Below are positions 24,571-36,669 of a stretch of DNA of 64,000 nt, in pieces. Origin of the DNA: Lumbricus terrestris (taxonomy: Eukaryota > Annelida > Clitellata > Crassiclitellata > Lumbricidae); NCBI GenBank assembly GCA_949752735.1, contig OX457038.1:60750020-60814019 (forward strand), read 5' to 3'. Each line of letters starts with the position of its first letter. The stretch's first letter is position 1. The notes beneath the pieces are model-generated. The model worked only from the letters and a program-made list of their open reading frames with translations. It did no database searches and had not been told where the DNA came from. The translations under genes were made by a program, and so were the position numbers.

Positions 24571-25102
24571 GCATCTATTGTTGAGACTAGGCCTATGCTC
24601 ACATTATTACTCAATTATTTTCAATAAAATCTACATTAACCTTGTTGTTGATTGTATATCCTATAGCTATTCGTCTCTCACCGAAACATTTGGTTTCCAA
24701 AGCGTTACACTCCGTCTGTGCTAATGAAATTAATTGACTTATTTAACGGTTTGCTGCCTAGGCTATATGAGATTGCACGCTTTGTTACTGATGGGATATG
24801 ATTGAGTGTGTTTTTTCTAAAATTTCTTTGTGCTCAACGCCTATTGCGATCTGGGCTAAGTATCGAACAAGAAGCTGTATTTTTCAATTATGTAGGCCTA
24901 CGTGTGCATACAGTGTAGGTGTCCCTGCTTTGATAAATCTATTATAGTGTTGTCTTCCCTTCCCTTCCCTTGTAGGCTACGGTAGCCTAACCAGTGCAAA
25001 TCAAACCGTTCCTTTTTGTTATTTGCTTATCTGTTCTGATGGCCAGAGGAAACACTTTAAAAATGAATAAAATTATATCTAATTAAACATACCCACAAAA
25101 CA

Positions 25103-25455
25103 GGGCTTTCCCCAAAAAATTGTAGAACTGCACATCCAGGAAGTTTTTTTTAGTGCGGCTTTATTTGGCGAAAATTTCTCGTAGTTTCTTAGAAATTTCC
25201 CAAGAAATATCGCAAGTCGACGATGAAAAACCTGATGACTTTTTTTAGTCAGCGACTTGAAAACTTGTTTTATTTCCCCTCCTGCTTATTTTCACTACAC
25301 ATGTCCTTTTTCCTTGGTAAACCGGCCTGCAGTTACCTTTTTCTAATGATTTCCACTGCACATAACTGCTTTTACAACTGCGCATAGCCTATGCATTTTG
25401 CAACTGCACATTTTGTGTAGAACATGCACGTTAAAAAAAAGTCGTGCACAAAACT
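25103..25455 (+). repeat. Dispersed repeat shared with 52288-52500
   Basis: Both loci begin CAGGGCTTT, then GTAGAACTGCAC or TGGAACTGCAC. Both contain a TACAACTGC(A/G)CA block and end with AAAAAAAGTC followed by a TGCAC or TTCAG stretch. The class is not identified. Confidence 0.5.
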
Positions 25456-25595
25456 CACAGTCAAGCAGACATTGGCAGATATGGGGCCGGTGCACCCAGA
25501 AAGGAAGAGACTAAGTAGACGGCTGCAGGCCCTGAATGGTGTAGGCCCTATAAGACTCTGGGAGTTATGATGGACCTATAATTTATTCTGTAGGG

Positions 25596-26686
25596 CAGCG
25601 GTTCTCAACCGGGGGTCCGCGGACCCCTGGGGGTCCGCGGCCATCTGCCTGGGGGTCCGCGAGCAAGTCCTGAAAATTATATATTTCTCAGTTAAAACAT
25701 AGAAACAGATAAATTTTGGTCAATTTTTCAATATTTCTTCTTTTCAATGGAGACATGAAGCTACCGGTAATAATTCGCCAATTAATGACAAGTTCATCTG
25801 TTTTAGATGGGTCTGTTTGTAACCGACTTTAGATTTCGGGATGCTTTTGAGAGAGTTTCTTAGAAAAAGACCACAGCCTGTATTTCATTTAAATAAACAT
25901 ATCATGAGTTTCAACTTTGGCTTACCTGGTTGGCATTTTTGAGTGAACTAAGTTCCTCTGCACAAGTGATGCAGACAAATCTATAATCACCCTTAGTGAT
26001 AAAGTGTCTGCTTGTAAAAAAACTTGATCACTGGTGCAAAACGGATAGTGGTTGATAACTTTGACACATTTGATCACTTGAATGAATTGAACTAAAAATA
26101 AGGAAATGCTCAGATCAATCAACCAAAATTTGTTAATTTAATTTCCCGACATATTCAATCATAGCTGGATCAGTTCAACTTCTAATTTGGTAATTTCAAC
26201 GTTCACATTTTTCGTGGGTTTCAAGTTCGTTTCTTGCAAATATTGATTCGTGGAATTTACCAACCTCAAAATTGAACCAAATCATTGACTATAGTGACAT
26301 TAGGCCCACATTGAAGATGTAGCCTACGTTGCATCCATGCAAGAGTTAGATTTTGATGCATGATCGAGTGTTTCGAGCAGATAAACTGCTCGAATCTGCA
26401 TGCCCAAAGCTTATATTAAAATAAAATACAGGTTTTTCGAATAAATTTCATATAATCATATTAGTAGGCCTAACACAAATTTGTACTACAGGAGTGCAGA
26501 GGCATATAGGCTATATTATATTTATACATAGCCTATAGACCTACTATTATATACATGTAGCCTACATGTAGGGTTAGAGAGTCGAACAGACATGGGCGCC
26601 AAAGGTGCCAAATTTCAGTGGGGGTCCGTGAACGGGACCAAAAATTAAAAAGGGGTCCGCGAGTGTGAAAAGGTTGAGAACCGCTG
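25596..26686. mobile_element. hAT-type DNA element, 1091 bp, 8-bp target duplication
   Basis: The ends CAGCGGTTCTCAACC and GGTTGAGAACCGCTG are exact inverted copies. The flanks CTGTAGGG at 25588-25595 and 26687-26694 are identical. Subterminal GGGGGTCCGCGG palindromes resemble the layout of the 11627 element. A 66-codon minus frame inside (25922-26122) could be a transposase remnant but shows no diagnostic motif. Confidence 0.92.
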
Positions 26687-27246
26687 CTGTAGGGCATATA
26701 TAATCTTTCTGGAGGTGAATAGTCACCTCGCTCGAGGGTATTGAGTGTTTATAGTTCAGAAATAGAGTTTGATTAGGCGCAATTCATGCCCGGAGCTAAA
26801 TAAGCCCGTCTAAATAAACCCGTCTGAAACGCCTCTAGGCCATAATTAGCCATCTGGTTAAGTTGCAGCAGCAGAGTAGACGTGTCACGGAAGACAACAA
26901 TACTGAATTGTAGGCCTGCATGGAATTTGAATGAGTTGATTTAATATTGTCTCCAACGTTCAAAGTCCGAAATGAAGACCAGACCAAGCCAGACCAGACC
27001 ACTAATGGGACCAAAGTCTCGTATGCCAGCAGTACACAGTGGCTCGTGGCTATGTTGAGACGTGTTGACAGAAGGTCTACTTGGAATTTTCTGGATAGCA
27101 CAAGTCTGCTATAGCTGATGCCCGCCAATATAGCAGTCGCTTGCAATTAGGCTATATTAAAATGTTAACACAATATGCTAGGCTGGTTAAGTTTTATGGT
27201 CACATCTCAGATGAGGTAACAGTTCAAAACTTCATATGCCAAGGAC

Positions 27247-27720
27247 CAGTGGCGTAACTAGGAACTCGGGGGCCCCTAGACAAAATATGAAGGTGGGGCC
27301 CTCTCCCTACGGTACTTATTGAAATGTATTATTACTTATTAATTTACTGAAATGCTGATGTAGGCCTATATGAACAAGATACAAGTACAAATTACAGTAA
27401 ACTGTAAGTTCCTAGCAAGGCTGAAATGACAATTATGACATGTGCGACTGAAGTTAAGTAGGCTGGCCTTAACGGCCCGCCGCCTATGTAAGGTTTGGTT
27501 GAAGTCCTTTGCTATAGTGTGAAGTCATTCAGTCAAAACTCAGAACTCTGCTGGAGCTGGGCGTCTCCGACTCGTCGGGTCGTGTCGGGTTGACGGAACT
27601 TGACGGGTTCTATTTAACATATTTTTTCGGAGTCTTGCAAACTCTGGGGCCCCTCTGGGGCCTCTACACTCGGGGCCCCTAGACTTTGTCTACCCAGTCT
27701 ACCCTATTGTTACGCCACTG
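27247..27720. mobile_element. hAT-type MITE, 474 bp
   Basis: The element begins CAGTGGCGTAACTAGG and ends TTGTTACGCCACTG. Subterminal GGGGCCCCTAGAC palindromes lie near both ends. The flanks CCAAGGAC and CCAAGGAA match at 7 of 8 bases. Confidence 0.88.
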
Positions 27721-28039
27721 CCAAGGAACTGAGCAAGCTCTATAGGCCTATGCCGTACGTTTCTTTCTGTAGAGCTCGTTGCACAACCTCCCATGCTTTT
27801 TTATAGCCCGATGTCAATGATGCATAGGCCTATATAGGCCTGTCTTAGCCTACTGGCGTTATTCGTTGGTCGGACTAATAGGATAAATTTATGCGTTACT
27901 TTCACCCATTTTTACAAAATGCTACCATAGCCTACATACCGTATTGAACTTTTTGCCATTATACTCCCAGAATAGGCTGTATAGTTATTTTATTATCGGT
28001 CTAGTAAATACCTCATTAGCCTAGTTCAGTTGTGTCGTC

Positions 28040-29242
28040 CAGTGTTTAATCTAGTCCCTGCAAATTTCTGACCTTTTTTAGTTATCAGGCCAACATCTTC
28101 AGAAAATGTCATCGATTTCCCGTCCGAAAAAACTAATGACCTTTTTTAGTCATGCGCCCTCATTTACTTGCGTATATCCGTGTACCTTGCATTTTACCGC
28201 GTATAGGCCTATATAAATTATATACCCTGGTTTTCGGGAGGTGAGTATAGGCCTATATGGTCCTATACGATGCCGTTTTTCGCCGGAGGTGAGTAGGCTA
28301 CACGCTGTATACCGCGGATACCCTCGTGGCGCTGTATACCCGCGTATACCCTCGTGTACACCTCTGGGTATTTGGGCATCTGGGATGAAAGGCCGTTTTG
28401 TTCGTCGGCCAACTCAGTTGAGGCTTTCAAATATCGACTCAAGACTTTATCTTTTTTTTCAAAAACACCCTCCTAGGCCTAGCTAGTAGCTACGGCCTTG
28501 GGGCCGGTAGCCGTTCAGCTAGAGACACCGCCTGCCTGACTCTTCTGACTTGACCCGCTGCCTATCGATTTTGTTTTGATTAAGCGCCTGTGAATAAGCT
28601 GGTTCCCTCGACTTCGCTTTTGTGGGCGCTGTAGAATTCTCGAGATTACGATTACCGCGACAACACCCTTCCCAAAAAGCTGATTTTTTTAGTGTTATCG
28701 TCTAAATTTCGAAGAAAAATGCTACATTATAATACATAGGCCTATTTGATTGATTCTATTAGTATTAATTCTATACCATTTTATTCTGACGAGTTTTTAG
28801 TTCTTGGATGCCTCGCTGCCTTCGCAGACGAAATCGAATTCTTATACTGGCGGAAGAACTTCGCATGTATAAACCTGTCGAATTCTTTTTGTCGGCAATG
28901 TTACATAGGCCTATAGCCTAATTATAGCCTATACTTTGCTAGGCCAGTGGGCAGTGAGAATTGTGGAAAAATGACTCGAGGGGGTAGCCTAGTGGTGGTG
29001 GTGGAATATATATGATCCACTTGGAATTGGGATGTGAAAAACAGACTTTACTATATGGGGCTCTAAGAAAGACTGGGGGTTGAAACTCTCTGCAATTCTC
29101 ACTCTGTTTCTGGGGAATGCTGCGTAGGCCTAGCCTATCTATAGGCTGCATGCGTGCAAGACCTCTCGATTTATCTGGGGAATTCTGAATTCCTGGGTGG
29201 GGGAACTTCCCTCCCCCGCACAGACGTCTAGATTAAACACTG
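28040..29242. mobile_element. Element with CAGTGTTTAATCTAG ends, 1.2 kb
   Basis: Perfect 15-bp inverted ends: CAGTGTTTAATCTAG at 28040 and CTAGATTAAACACTG at 29228-29242. The flanks do not give a clean target duplication. A 'GTGAGAATT' MITE (28945-29106) lies inside. Confidence 0.65.
28945..29106. mobile_element. MITE, 'GTGAGAATT' family, nested
   Basis: The core GCAGTGAGAATTGTGGAAAA on the left and CAATTCTCACTCTG on the right, with the shared phrases GTGAAAAACAGACTTTACTA and GGGGTTGAAAC-like end. A short GGT tract has expanded in the left half. No target duplication is evident. Confidence 0.65.
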
Positions 29243-32200
29243 GGTGCAGTCGTGGTGAGATTTACGTAAAATTTAGATGGCAGCCTTAATTGGTCCCAGA
29301 CTAACGCCTAGAAACCCTGACACATGTTCGTATTCATATTGATAGTAATTATATTTCAGCAATTGTGCTGCCATCTGGAGAATACCCATCGGCAAATTCG
29401 GTTACCACTCTATCCAAGGACCAGCATCAGAATCAAATATGCTTATATATAGGCCTACACTGTCTGTCGCATCTTTGGTGTCCTCTAGGCCTACATTGTT
29501 TTCGAAATAAGACTAACAAAGAAACGAGTGCTGATTACATTCACTTCATCAGTTTATTTGATCGAAAGGTGACACAGTAAAGACGACCACAGACATGCAA
29601 CGTTTGCACAAAAAAGCACGTGCTCAATCTCTCACATTGAAGGCGAAAATGTCTACGTTTAATTAAAGCTTCAAATGAATGCATAGCTCTCAAAAGTGTA
29701 TTCGACCATAATATTTACACAGCAGCAGAACCTAATTATATTAACAATATTTTAACACCTTGTGGCTGCCTGTACAAGTTGATTGTTTTGTAGCCATGTT
29801 TTCATGTAGGCCCTACACATAATTATATATATATATAATATATATTTATGTATAATTGTCTATATGTAATTATATATATCTATATATATATAGCATTTTA
29901 TATATCTCAGATTTTTACATATTTATGTGACACCTGAAACTTTGCAAGAGCACTATATGCGTAACTTCACTTTGACCAGTAAAACATCAGAAGTTATAAT
30001 TGTTATATTGAGTGGTTTAATTGTAATGTGTGTCATGAAAGAATAAACTTATATTATAACACGTTTTGTGAGCTTAATCCTGTACCGACCGAGGGTATAG
30101 AACTGCTCATACCATTTACTACACTTTGGTTGGTAAAGCGTTAACAGTCTAGCAGCAACACTGAAGGCGTTACTAGTTGCGCATTATCGGTTTGGTATTG
30201 CATGCCGGTTCAACTACATGATATGTGTTCAGTATTATATACAGGTTTTACAGTACTAATACTTCCATGCTACAAGTATAAATAGAGATTTCACTCTACT
30301 TTCAGTCCAACTCTATATTATAAAGGCTTTACTGTAGGCCTACTATCAGTTCAATGGTTAATTACAGAGGTTTTATGGTTCTAACGATTCCACACACACA
30401 CACACACACACACACAATAAGTTACACAATAGTTTACGGTATCATCTGTTCCACGTTGTTCATTATAGGTTTTGCCATACTGTCGGCTCCACACCATACT
30501 GATCCCAGGGTCCACGGTACTATCAGCAGAATAACATTTGCAGGGTTACGATACTTTATGGTAATTGCAAATCTCACCACTGCAGATAGTCATCACGTTA
30601 AACCTGTCACAGTAAGCAGTTAACATATGCAGCGAAAATCATCAGCTCCATATTGGTATGAACCAAAGCGCACATAAGAAGAAGGTAGTCGAAAAGCAGG
30701 AAACTTGGTCAAAGGATTCCCATAATCCATGCAGGGTAGCTGGTCTCAAACTTGACCGAAAACCAACAGCAACGCTCACATAAGTTAAAACAAACCGAAC
30801 AAGGAATGGTACGTATGAACTCAAAACAAATCAGTCAACGTTGTCCAGCTGACTTAGTTTTTCCTCCTATCCTGTGGGAAACCACAGCAACCACCTGCTC
30901 TATATAAAAAAAAACTATCCAATCAGGGAGTGGCAGACGACCGTGAGCCAACCAATCCCGGTCAATGCTGACTTCATGACCAAGTTTCCTATCGCAAATT
31001 CGAAGCAGTGTTCCATCTTTTCTCTCCATAATGGTAGTTTTGTATGACTCGACTCTGTTGGTGGCATCTTAACCCCGCTTCCCCCATAGCAGAAGATCAC
31101 AGCGCTCATCAAGTTGAGAAGAGTCCAAGCGTTCGCACAAAAGTCAGCAAAATCTGCAGTTCTGTAATTAATTGTTCTTGTTTATACTTATTAATTGCTC
31201 TTCTTCATACTTATTAATTGCTCTTGTTTCCAATTGCTAATAGTTTCTAACTCCTACCATACACTTTCCAATTAGCAGGAAACAATTACACCTCCATCTC
31301 CTCCCTCCTGTTGCACTTTCTTCCCATCCCACACTTGCTCTCCATGTCATCAGTTACCCACTTTTTCATTCCAACTCCTCGACTTCCTTCCCAATTTAAA
31401 GGAAAGAATCGGCTAAATGCCTCACCCTCCCTCCACACACCCATCCCATGCTTGCTCTGGGTCTGTTTCCCACCCTCCCTTACATTTCCTAGGTTCATAT
31501 GCAAGAAGAAATTGTGGTTGCTCCTCAAACCATGGCCAGGGGAATGCCTGTAGGCACCCGACAGCCACACTATACTAAGCCAGTTGCCTTACAGAAGTTT
31601 CTGATTACATATTAGACAGCTATGAAGGCCGTGCCACACAAAAGGTGCAGTCTGGTCTAAAGCACACACTAGCTGCCTGGCCTGCCAAAGCTGCTAGCTA
31701 TTGCACATTACTCAAACAGTCATAACTAGTCAGCCAATCAGTGCACAATTGATGGCAGTTTCGGACAATCAGCAGACTAATGATTTTCCAACCCGATTTA
31801 CTGTCTGTCTCTCACGAAACACACCAATAGGCAATGCATGTGTCTGTGCAATAAAGAACACGTCTAGATGTGCGTGTGATCTATGCTGCAAAATGCATTT
31901 TTAACGCATTCACAAAACAATTCACACCAGAACACGTAGATTCACACTTTTGAAAGGCTTCAGGAAAAGCAAGGTATCAAGGTAAGGTACGGGTAAAACT
32001 AGTAATACATGGTAAAGTAAGGTATAGTTAGGTAATGTAAGAGAGCAACACAAAGAGCAGCAAATCAGAAAACCACTCCTTACGTATTACACATCTCAGC
32101 AGTAAATTTTCCATTTCAAATAATGCCCTGATTTTCAAAAGTATAGAGTGCAGACATGCTTGAAATGCCAGCACTTCACCACCTGTAATGTTCCGCCCCG

Positions 32201-32367
32201 TTCATTAACCAAGATGATATACATGTGTAACCGACTGCAACATTTAAAAACCTCAATTCACAAAATTAACACATATATCCGTGAATTTACCACACTCGGG
32301 CAAACGATACACTTCAATGAATTTTTGCAGGGAACGACCACAATTTCAATCTGTTGGACAAACAACA

Positions 32368-35300
32368 TCAGATACTCGGTGTCCGATCTCGTACGTTGCT
32401 GTCTATGACGGCGGCTTTCGTGCTTATTGGCGCTCGTGGTGGCTTCGACTTCTTGCGGTTCAGCTTGCTTGGAAAGATGTCGGTCATCAGTGCCATGAAG
32501 ATGTTGCCTGAACCGTGAAGGACGGCGCCGTGTCCGTTGCGGTTGCGGTGGCGCTGGCGAAACGTCGTTGGCGACGCAGAACAAGCGTTGAGGTTCTCGG
32601 CGCTCTTGTCGAGCTTCTTGCTCGAGCGCTTTGACAAGCTGAACATGTCCTGCACGCTCTTGCTGCGCTTCTGCCCGTACAGGGGACACGGCGACATCGC
32701 CGGACTGCCCGATGTGGAATTTCCAGGGACGGGACTCTCTTCCGAAGAGTTCTGTCGGTCGGGAGAGAACGGAGAGGGTGGCACACCGTCCGGCTCCATC
32801 TCGAACGATCCGGCGTTTGCCGTCGTCGTCAGTGGACTATGCGTGATCGGACTTCCTGTGAGCGGACTCTGCTCGCGACTGTCAATTGATCCGTGCGCAT
32901 GTGCCGACGCACGACGACCCTTCTCGAACGGAGTCGCATCGCTCGTCTTTGGAGACACGTTCTCTGGAGTCGCCTGGGTGCTTATTTTCGCGTGCGGCGC
33001 CTTCGCTCGCTGGATCATCGTGTTTCGGATCGATTCACTGGCTTTCGGGAAATCCCCGTCTTTGACGTTCGCTGCCCTCCGCTGATACGTCAGGTCGAAT
33101 GTCGAGACGACATCGTCCGAACAGACCTCGGTGTCGAGCAGAAAGTGTAGTCGTTCTAGCGTCGTGTCTGGTTTGTATCCGGACGAACTCTTTATTGGCA
33201 TCAGTTTCATGAAGAGCATTCGTCCGTCCTCACGACCGAGTACCATAATGTACCCAAAGTCCATTGTCTGCAGACTCATAGGTCGCTCGTGAGTGCTTGT
33301 GTGAGCGACGAGCATTCCGTCGTCGACCCGTCTCACCCTGACGGAAAACTCGTCCACCCAAACAACGTAAAGCCCATCGTATGTAAACCGGACAAACTGA
33401 TATTCCTTGTCCTCCTCTTCGCTCAGGTCCGCTCGGAGTTTCCCCGTCGCCAGGTCATACACCTGCAGTTTGGCGTCAACTGCGAGCTGTCCGTCTTTCG
33501 ACAAATCCTTGATGCCGTTGGGTGACACGTTGTAGAGACGCGACACCGTCTTGTTTTCATGGAAATCAATGACGTTCACTTCTGGCGATCGCAGGCGGCC
33601 GTTTGTTGCTGGACCGGTCCATTTCGTGGTGACGATGTGGCGATGCCTGACGGGAAGCACCTGCAGCTGGTCAGCCGTGCATGACAGGTACCGGATTGGC
33701 GCCATCTTGTGGAGGCAGTAGACGATCAGCGTCTGACCAGAGTCGATGTAAAGGAGATACTTCCCATCAAGGCTGAAGACGGGACACTCTGCCTGGTAGA
33801 AGCGCACGATCTCCTTCCCGTCGCGTATGCTCCACATCTGGACCTCTTTGACGGGCATGCTGACCGAACACGTGCAGATGTAATCCCAGAAGATGCTGAT
33901 GAGAATCGACTGGCAGTTGGGCTTGTCGATGACACAAACGACCTTGCTTGTCTTGATGTTGATGACAAGCACGTAGGTCTCGCGTGTGTGAAGCAGCAAG
34001 GCTATGTACATCCCGTCGGATGACACCTCCATCTGCAGCAACTTTCCATACCGGTTGAACGGAAGAAATGGCTCACAGCTCCCCGTTCCGACGTTCCACA
34101 TATCGATGCCAAAGCTGTCCAAGTACTGGTAGCCCTTTGTACTCGACAGGCTATAACCGCTTTTCACGAATGCAATCCGGACATTAGGGGCACAGCAAAC
34201 CGTGTCAACTGGGCACTCGTAGACCCGGACATCTATTGCATCCTTGGTCTTGATCTTACTTAGGTCCCAAACTTTGATGGCTGTGTGAATAGTTGAAGCG
34301 GTTGCGACAAGGTTCACCACTTGCGAGATTGCAAACGGAAACCCCGAAACGCTGTGCAGGTTGATCGTCGACAGGAATTCGAGCGTTTCAGTTTTCCAGA
34401 TATGAAGAAAGCGTTCTTCGCCGACAATGACGTACGTGCCACCCACAGTGAACGTCGCACCGAAAAAGTACGTTTTGTTCGTTGCCCCAATGGGTTTCGT
34501 GTTGATGACCTTCGCCTCATTCTTTGAAATGTTCAGGATAATCAGGTTGCTGCGCTTGATGTTCAGCAAGACAACATTTCTGTCATTCGGGAAAATCGCA
34601 ATCTCTGAGAGTTCTCGGCCGTGTTGAGGTCCCTCAAGAAACCGAACGCCCGGCAGAGCGACCCGATAGTTGAACAAATAAATTACATCGCCAAACGTTC
34701 TACTGTTTCTGTCAACGTCGAAAACCTTGAACAAACAGTCGTCGTAGTAGCCAACGTAGACCCGCTTGCTGTCATCCGTCGGGACGAACATGCTCGGCAG
34801 GTTTTCCGCGGGAAACGTCGCGAGTAAGATCCCGGTTTCGAATTCGAACAGTTTCGTCGCCAGCTCCTCGCCGATAAGGATGTACTTTTGGTCGGGCGTG
34901 ATGCCGCACGCGACGTACCGTTTTGTGCAGACGAAATCGTCGAGTGACCGCACCTGGCGTCCGACCCGAACGTCGATGATATTCTTCTGACGACAGAGCA
35001 GATTTCCGACTATGAATCCGCGACGCTGCGTCGGAAGCCGTCTTCCGACGTTGTACAGCAGCTGGGTCGTCTTGAGATCGTAGATGAAGACTGGGCTGTG
35101 AATCGCATCGCTGTCCACAACGAGATACTTGTAGTCGCCGGACACGTGTAGCTTCGTGTTTGGCCCCAGCGTGACGTCGGTCACCGTGATGTTGCGCGTG
35201 CATTCGCCGGACATGAGATCCCAGAACGCTATCATGCCGTCTTTTGATATGGAGATGAGTTCCTGCGGCGTGAAGATGATGTCGAGAACGATCTGAGCGT

Positions 35301-36669
35301 GGTCCTCAAGCTCGTACAGCAGCATTGCGCGCGGCGAATCGAAGCACTGAAAGAGCGGCAGAATGGCCGAGTGGTGGACAGACTTCTTGTCGCACTGTTG
35401 CAGCAGGGGTTTCATTCCAAGCGTGTCGTAGTGCACGAGCAGACGGCCGAGCAAGTCGAAACCAAGTGTCGCCGGGTTCTGGTTCACGTACGACCCACCG
35501 AGTCGGATTGCGCTGAAGACCATGAGGACTTCACTGTCAGTTAACCCCGACGCAGAGTCAATGGCCAATCGGAAATCAGAGAGGACGTCATGAAGGCTCA
35601 TGGCGCTCAGTTTGGCATGCAGCCAGTTGTAGTTGAGCAGGACCTCCTTCTTGAGGTCGTTGAACTGGTGGCTTTCCACCAGGTGGTACGGCATCTCGCT
35701 CAGCTTCCGCAGGTTGTAGTTGACCTTCTCCGGGTCTTCCGAGTCCGGTCCAAAGATGAGCGGCTGGAGTGGAACCTTCCGGTCGGCCTCGTCGTTTGAG
35801 CGGCGTTTCGTGCTCATCAGTTGCAGCTGTTTTGATGAGTAGTTGAATGGTTTGCAGTGCCCACCACCCCACGTCCCAAGGAAGTAATGAGCAAGAAGGC
35901 CGTGAATGTAAAACTTGTGTGCCGTGTTGCACAGGTACCTCTCGCGTGCGACAAAGATGAACTGGCGATGGTACCAGTAGAAGACAATGGTTCCGTTGGC
36001 CTCGCGTTGCATAATGTAGCTCGCAAGTTCGTCGTGCAAGCGGGGAAGCAGTAGCGGAGGTATTCGCCGTATTGGAGGTAGCCAGTGCTGAAAGACATCG
36101 TTGAGGACAATGTCATCTAAGGACAACACATCCTCCAGTTCCACATCACTCAGTCCATTCTTCGATGCAGTTAGGTAGGAGAGTGCATGCGTGACAAAAA
36201 TCTTGCCCTGGTACTTTTCGACCTTCTCGAAAAGCTTATTGATGATGCCTTTGACCGTGTGCTCAAGTCTCGACTGGCAGTAGGCGAGCGGCGTATACGA
36301 ACTCCAGTGACAGACCTCTTCAAAGACGAGCCGCGTGTAGAACGGAAGACTGCACTTGAGCAGCTTATTGTTCACGGTCTCGAACTGAGTCGGAGTGAGG
36401 TCGCGATTGGCTGCGGCCAGCCACTCTCTCACCAGGTTGAAGCTCAGCTGCTGGCCGAGCGGGAGGACCTCCACGTAGTTGTCCCTGTTAGGGTAGAGAG
36501 ACTTCAATGTTTCAAGAATATCGTAGTCGTATGGCAGCGAGGAAAGGACGAGGTGAACGTGCGGAGGAAGCGACTTTGGAAGCCATGCAAGGTTGTGAGC
36601 TTTGTGAGCAGGAGCGAGTTGATCAAGTGAGTCCAGAAAAATCACCAGCGGAGTCTCCTCGGTTGCAGC
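32368..36669 (-). CDS. NWD-like last exon: Walker B, WD repeats, Ser-Pro tail
   Basis: A single 4302-bp exon (acceptor tgtcttgcag|GCT, phase 0) encodes 1433 residues and ends in TGA at 32368-32370. It starts AATEETPLVIFLDSLDQL, giving the NACHT Walker B directly after the junction. PLPPHVHLVLSSLP-like and WL.A..R.LTPTQF segments continue the NACHT fold, GLSDVELEDVLSLDD is the winged-helix-like part, and WYHRQFIFVARERYL precedes the WD region. The WD repeats are weak, many lacking the WD pair. The last 237 residues (32371-33081) form a low-complexity tail with ten Ser-Pro pairs and the basic patches QKRSKSVQD and KLNRKKSKPPRAP. The exon is much richer in G+C and CpG than the surrounding introns. 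Open frames on the opposite strand are codon-bias shadows. Confidence 0.93.
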   Translation of the reverse strand, partial: AATEETPLVIFLDSLDQLAPAHKAHNLAWLPKSLPPHVHLVLSSLPYDYDILETLKSLYPNRDNYVEVLPLGQQLSFNLVREWLAAANRDLTPTQFETVNNKLLKCSLPFYTRLVFEEVCHWSSYTPLAYCQSRLEHTVKGIINKLFEKVEKYQGKIFVTHALSYLTASKNGLSDVELEDVLSLDDIVLNDVFQHWLPPIRRIPPLLLPRLHDELASYIMQREANGTIVFYWYHRQFIFVARERYLCNTAHKFYIHGLLAHYFLGTWGGGHCKPFNYSSKQLQLMSTKRRSNDEADRKVPLQPLIFGPDSEDPEKVNYNLRKLSEMPYHLVESHQFNDLKKEVLLNYNWLHAKLSAMSLHDVLSDFRLAIDSASGLTDSEVLMVFSAIRLGGSYVNQNPATLGFDLLGRLLVHYDTLGMKPLLQQCDKKSVHHSAILPLFQCFDSPRAMLLYELEDHAQIVLDIIFTPQELISISKDGMIAFWDLMSGECTRNITVTDVTLGPNTKLHVSGDYKYLVVDSDAIHSPVFIYDLKTTQLLYNVGRRLPTQRRGFIVGNLLCRQKNIIDVRVGRQVRSLDDFVCTKRYVACGITPDQKYILIGEELATKLFEFETGILLATFPAENLPSMFVPTDDSKRVYVGYYDDCLFKVFDVDRNSRTFGDVIYLFNYRVALPGVRFLEGPQHGRELSEIAIFPNDRNVVLLNIKRSNLIILNISKNEAKVINTKPIGATNKTYFFGATFTVGGTYVIVGEERFLHIWKTETLEFLSTINLHSVSGFPFAISQVVNLVATASTIHTAIKVWDLSKIKTKDAIDVRVYECPVDTVCCAPNVRIAFVKSGYSLSSTKGYQYLDSFGIDMWNVGTGSCEPFLPFNRYGKLLQMEVSSDGMYIALLLHTRETYVLVINIKTSKVVCVIDKPNCQSILISIFWDYICTCSVSMPVKEVQMWSIRDGKEIVRFYQAECPVFSLDGKYLLYIDSGQTLIVYCLHKMAPIRYLSCTADQLQVLPVRHRHIVTTKWTGPATNGRLRSPEVNVIDFHENKTVSRLYNVSPNGIKDLSKDGQLAVDAKLQVYDLATGKLRADLSEEEDKEYQFVRFTYDGLYVVWVDEFSVRVRRVDDGMLVAHTSTHERPMSLQTMDFGYIMVLGREDGRMLFMKLMPIKSSSGYKPDTTLERLHFLLDTEVCSDDVVSTFDLTYQRRAANVKDGDFPKASESIRNTMIQRAKAPHAKISTQATPENVSPKTSDATPFEKGRRASAHAHGSIDSREQSPLTGSPITHSPLTTTANAGSFEMEPDGVPPSPFSPDRQNSSEESPVPGNSTSGSPAMSPCPLYGQKRSKSVQDMFSLSKRSSKKLDKSAENLNACSASPTTFRQRHRNRNGHGAVLHGSGNIFMALMTDIFPSKLNRKKSKPPRAPISTKAAVIDSNVRDRTPSI

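Noticed and set aside
24185..24724. Overlapping long ORFs on both strands of Met-Tyr-Val-Cys and His-Ala-Cys-Met repeats
   Set aside because: They are translations of a tetranucleotide microsatellite, which stays open in all frames.
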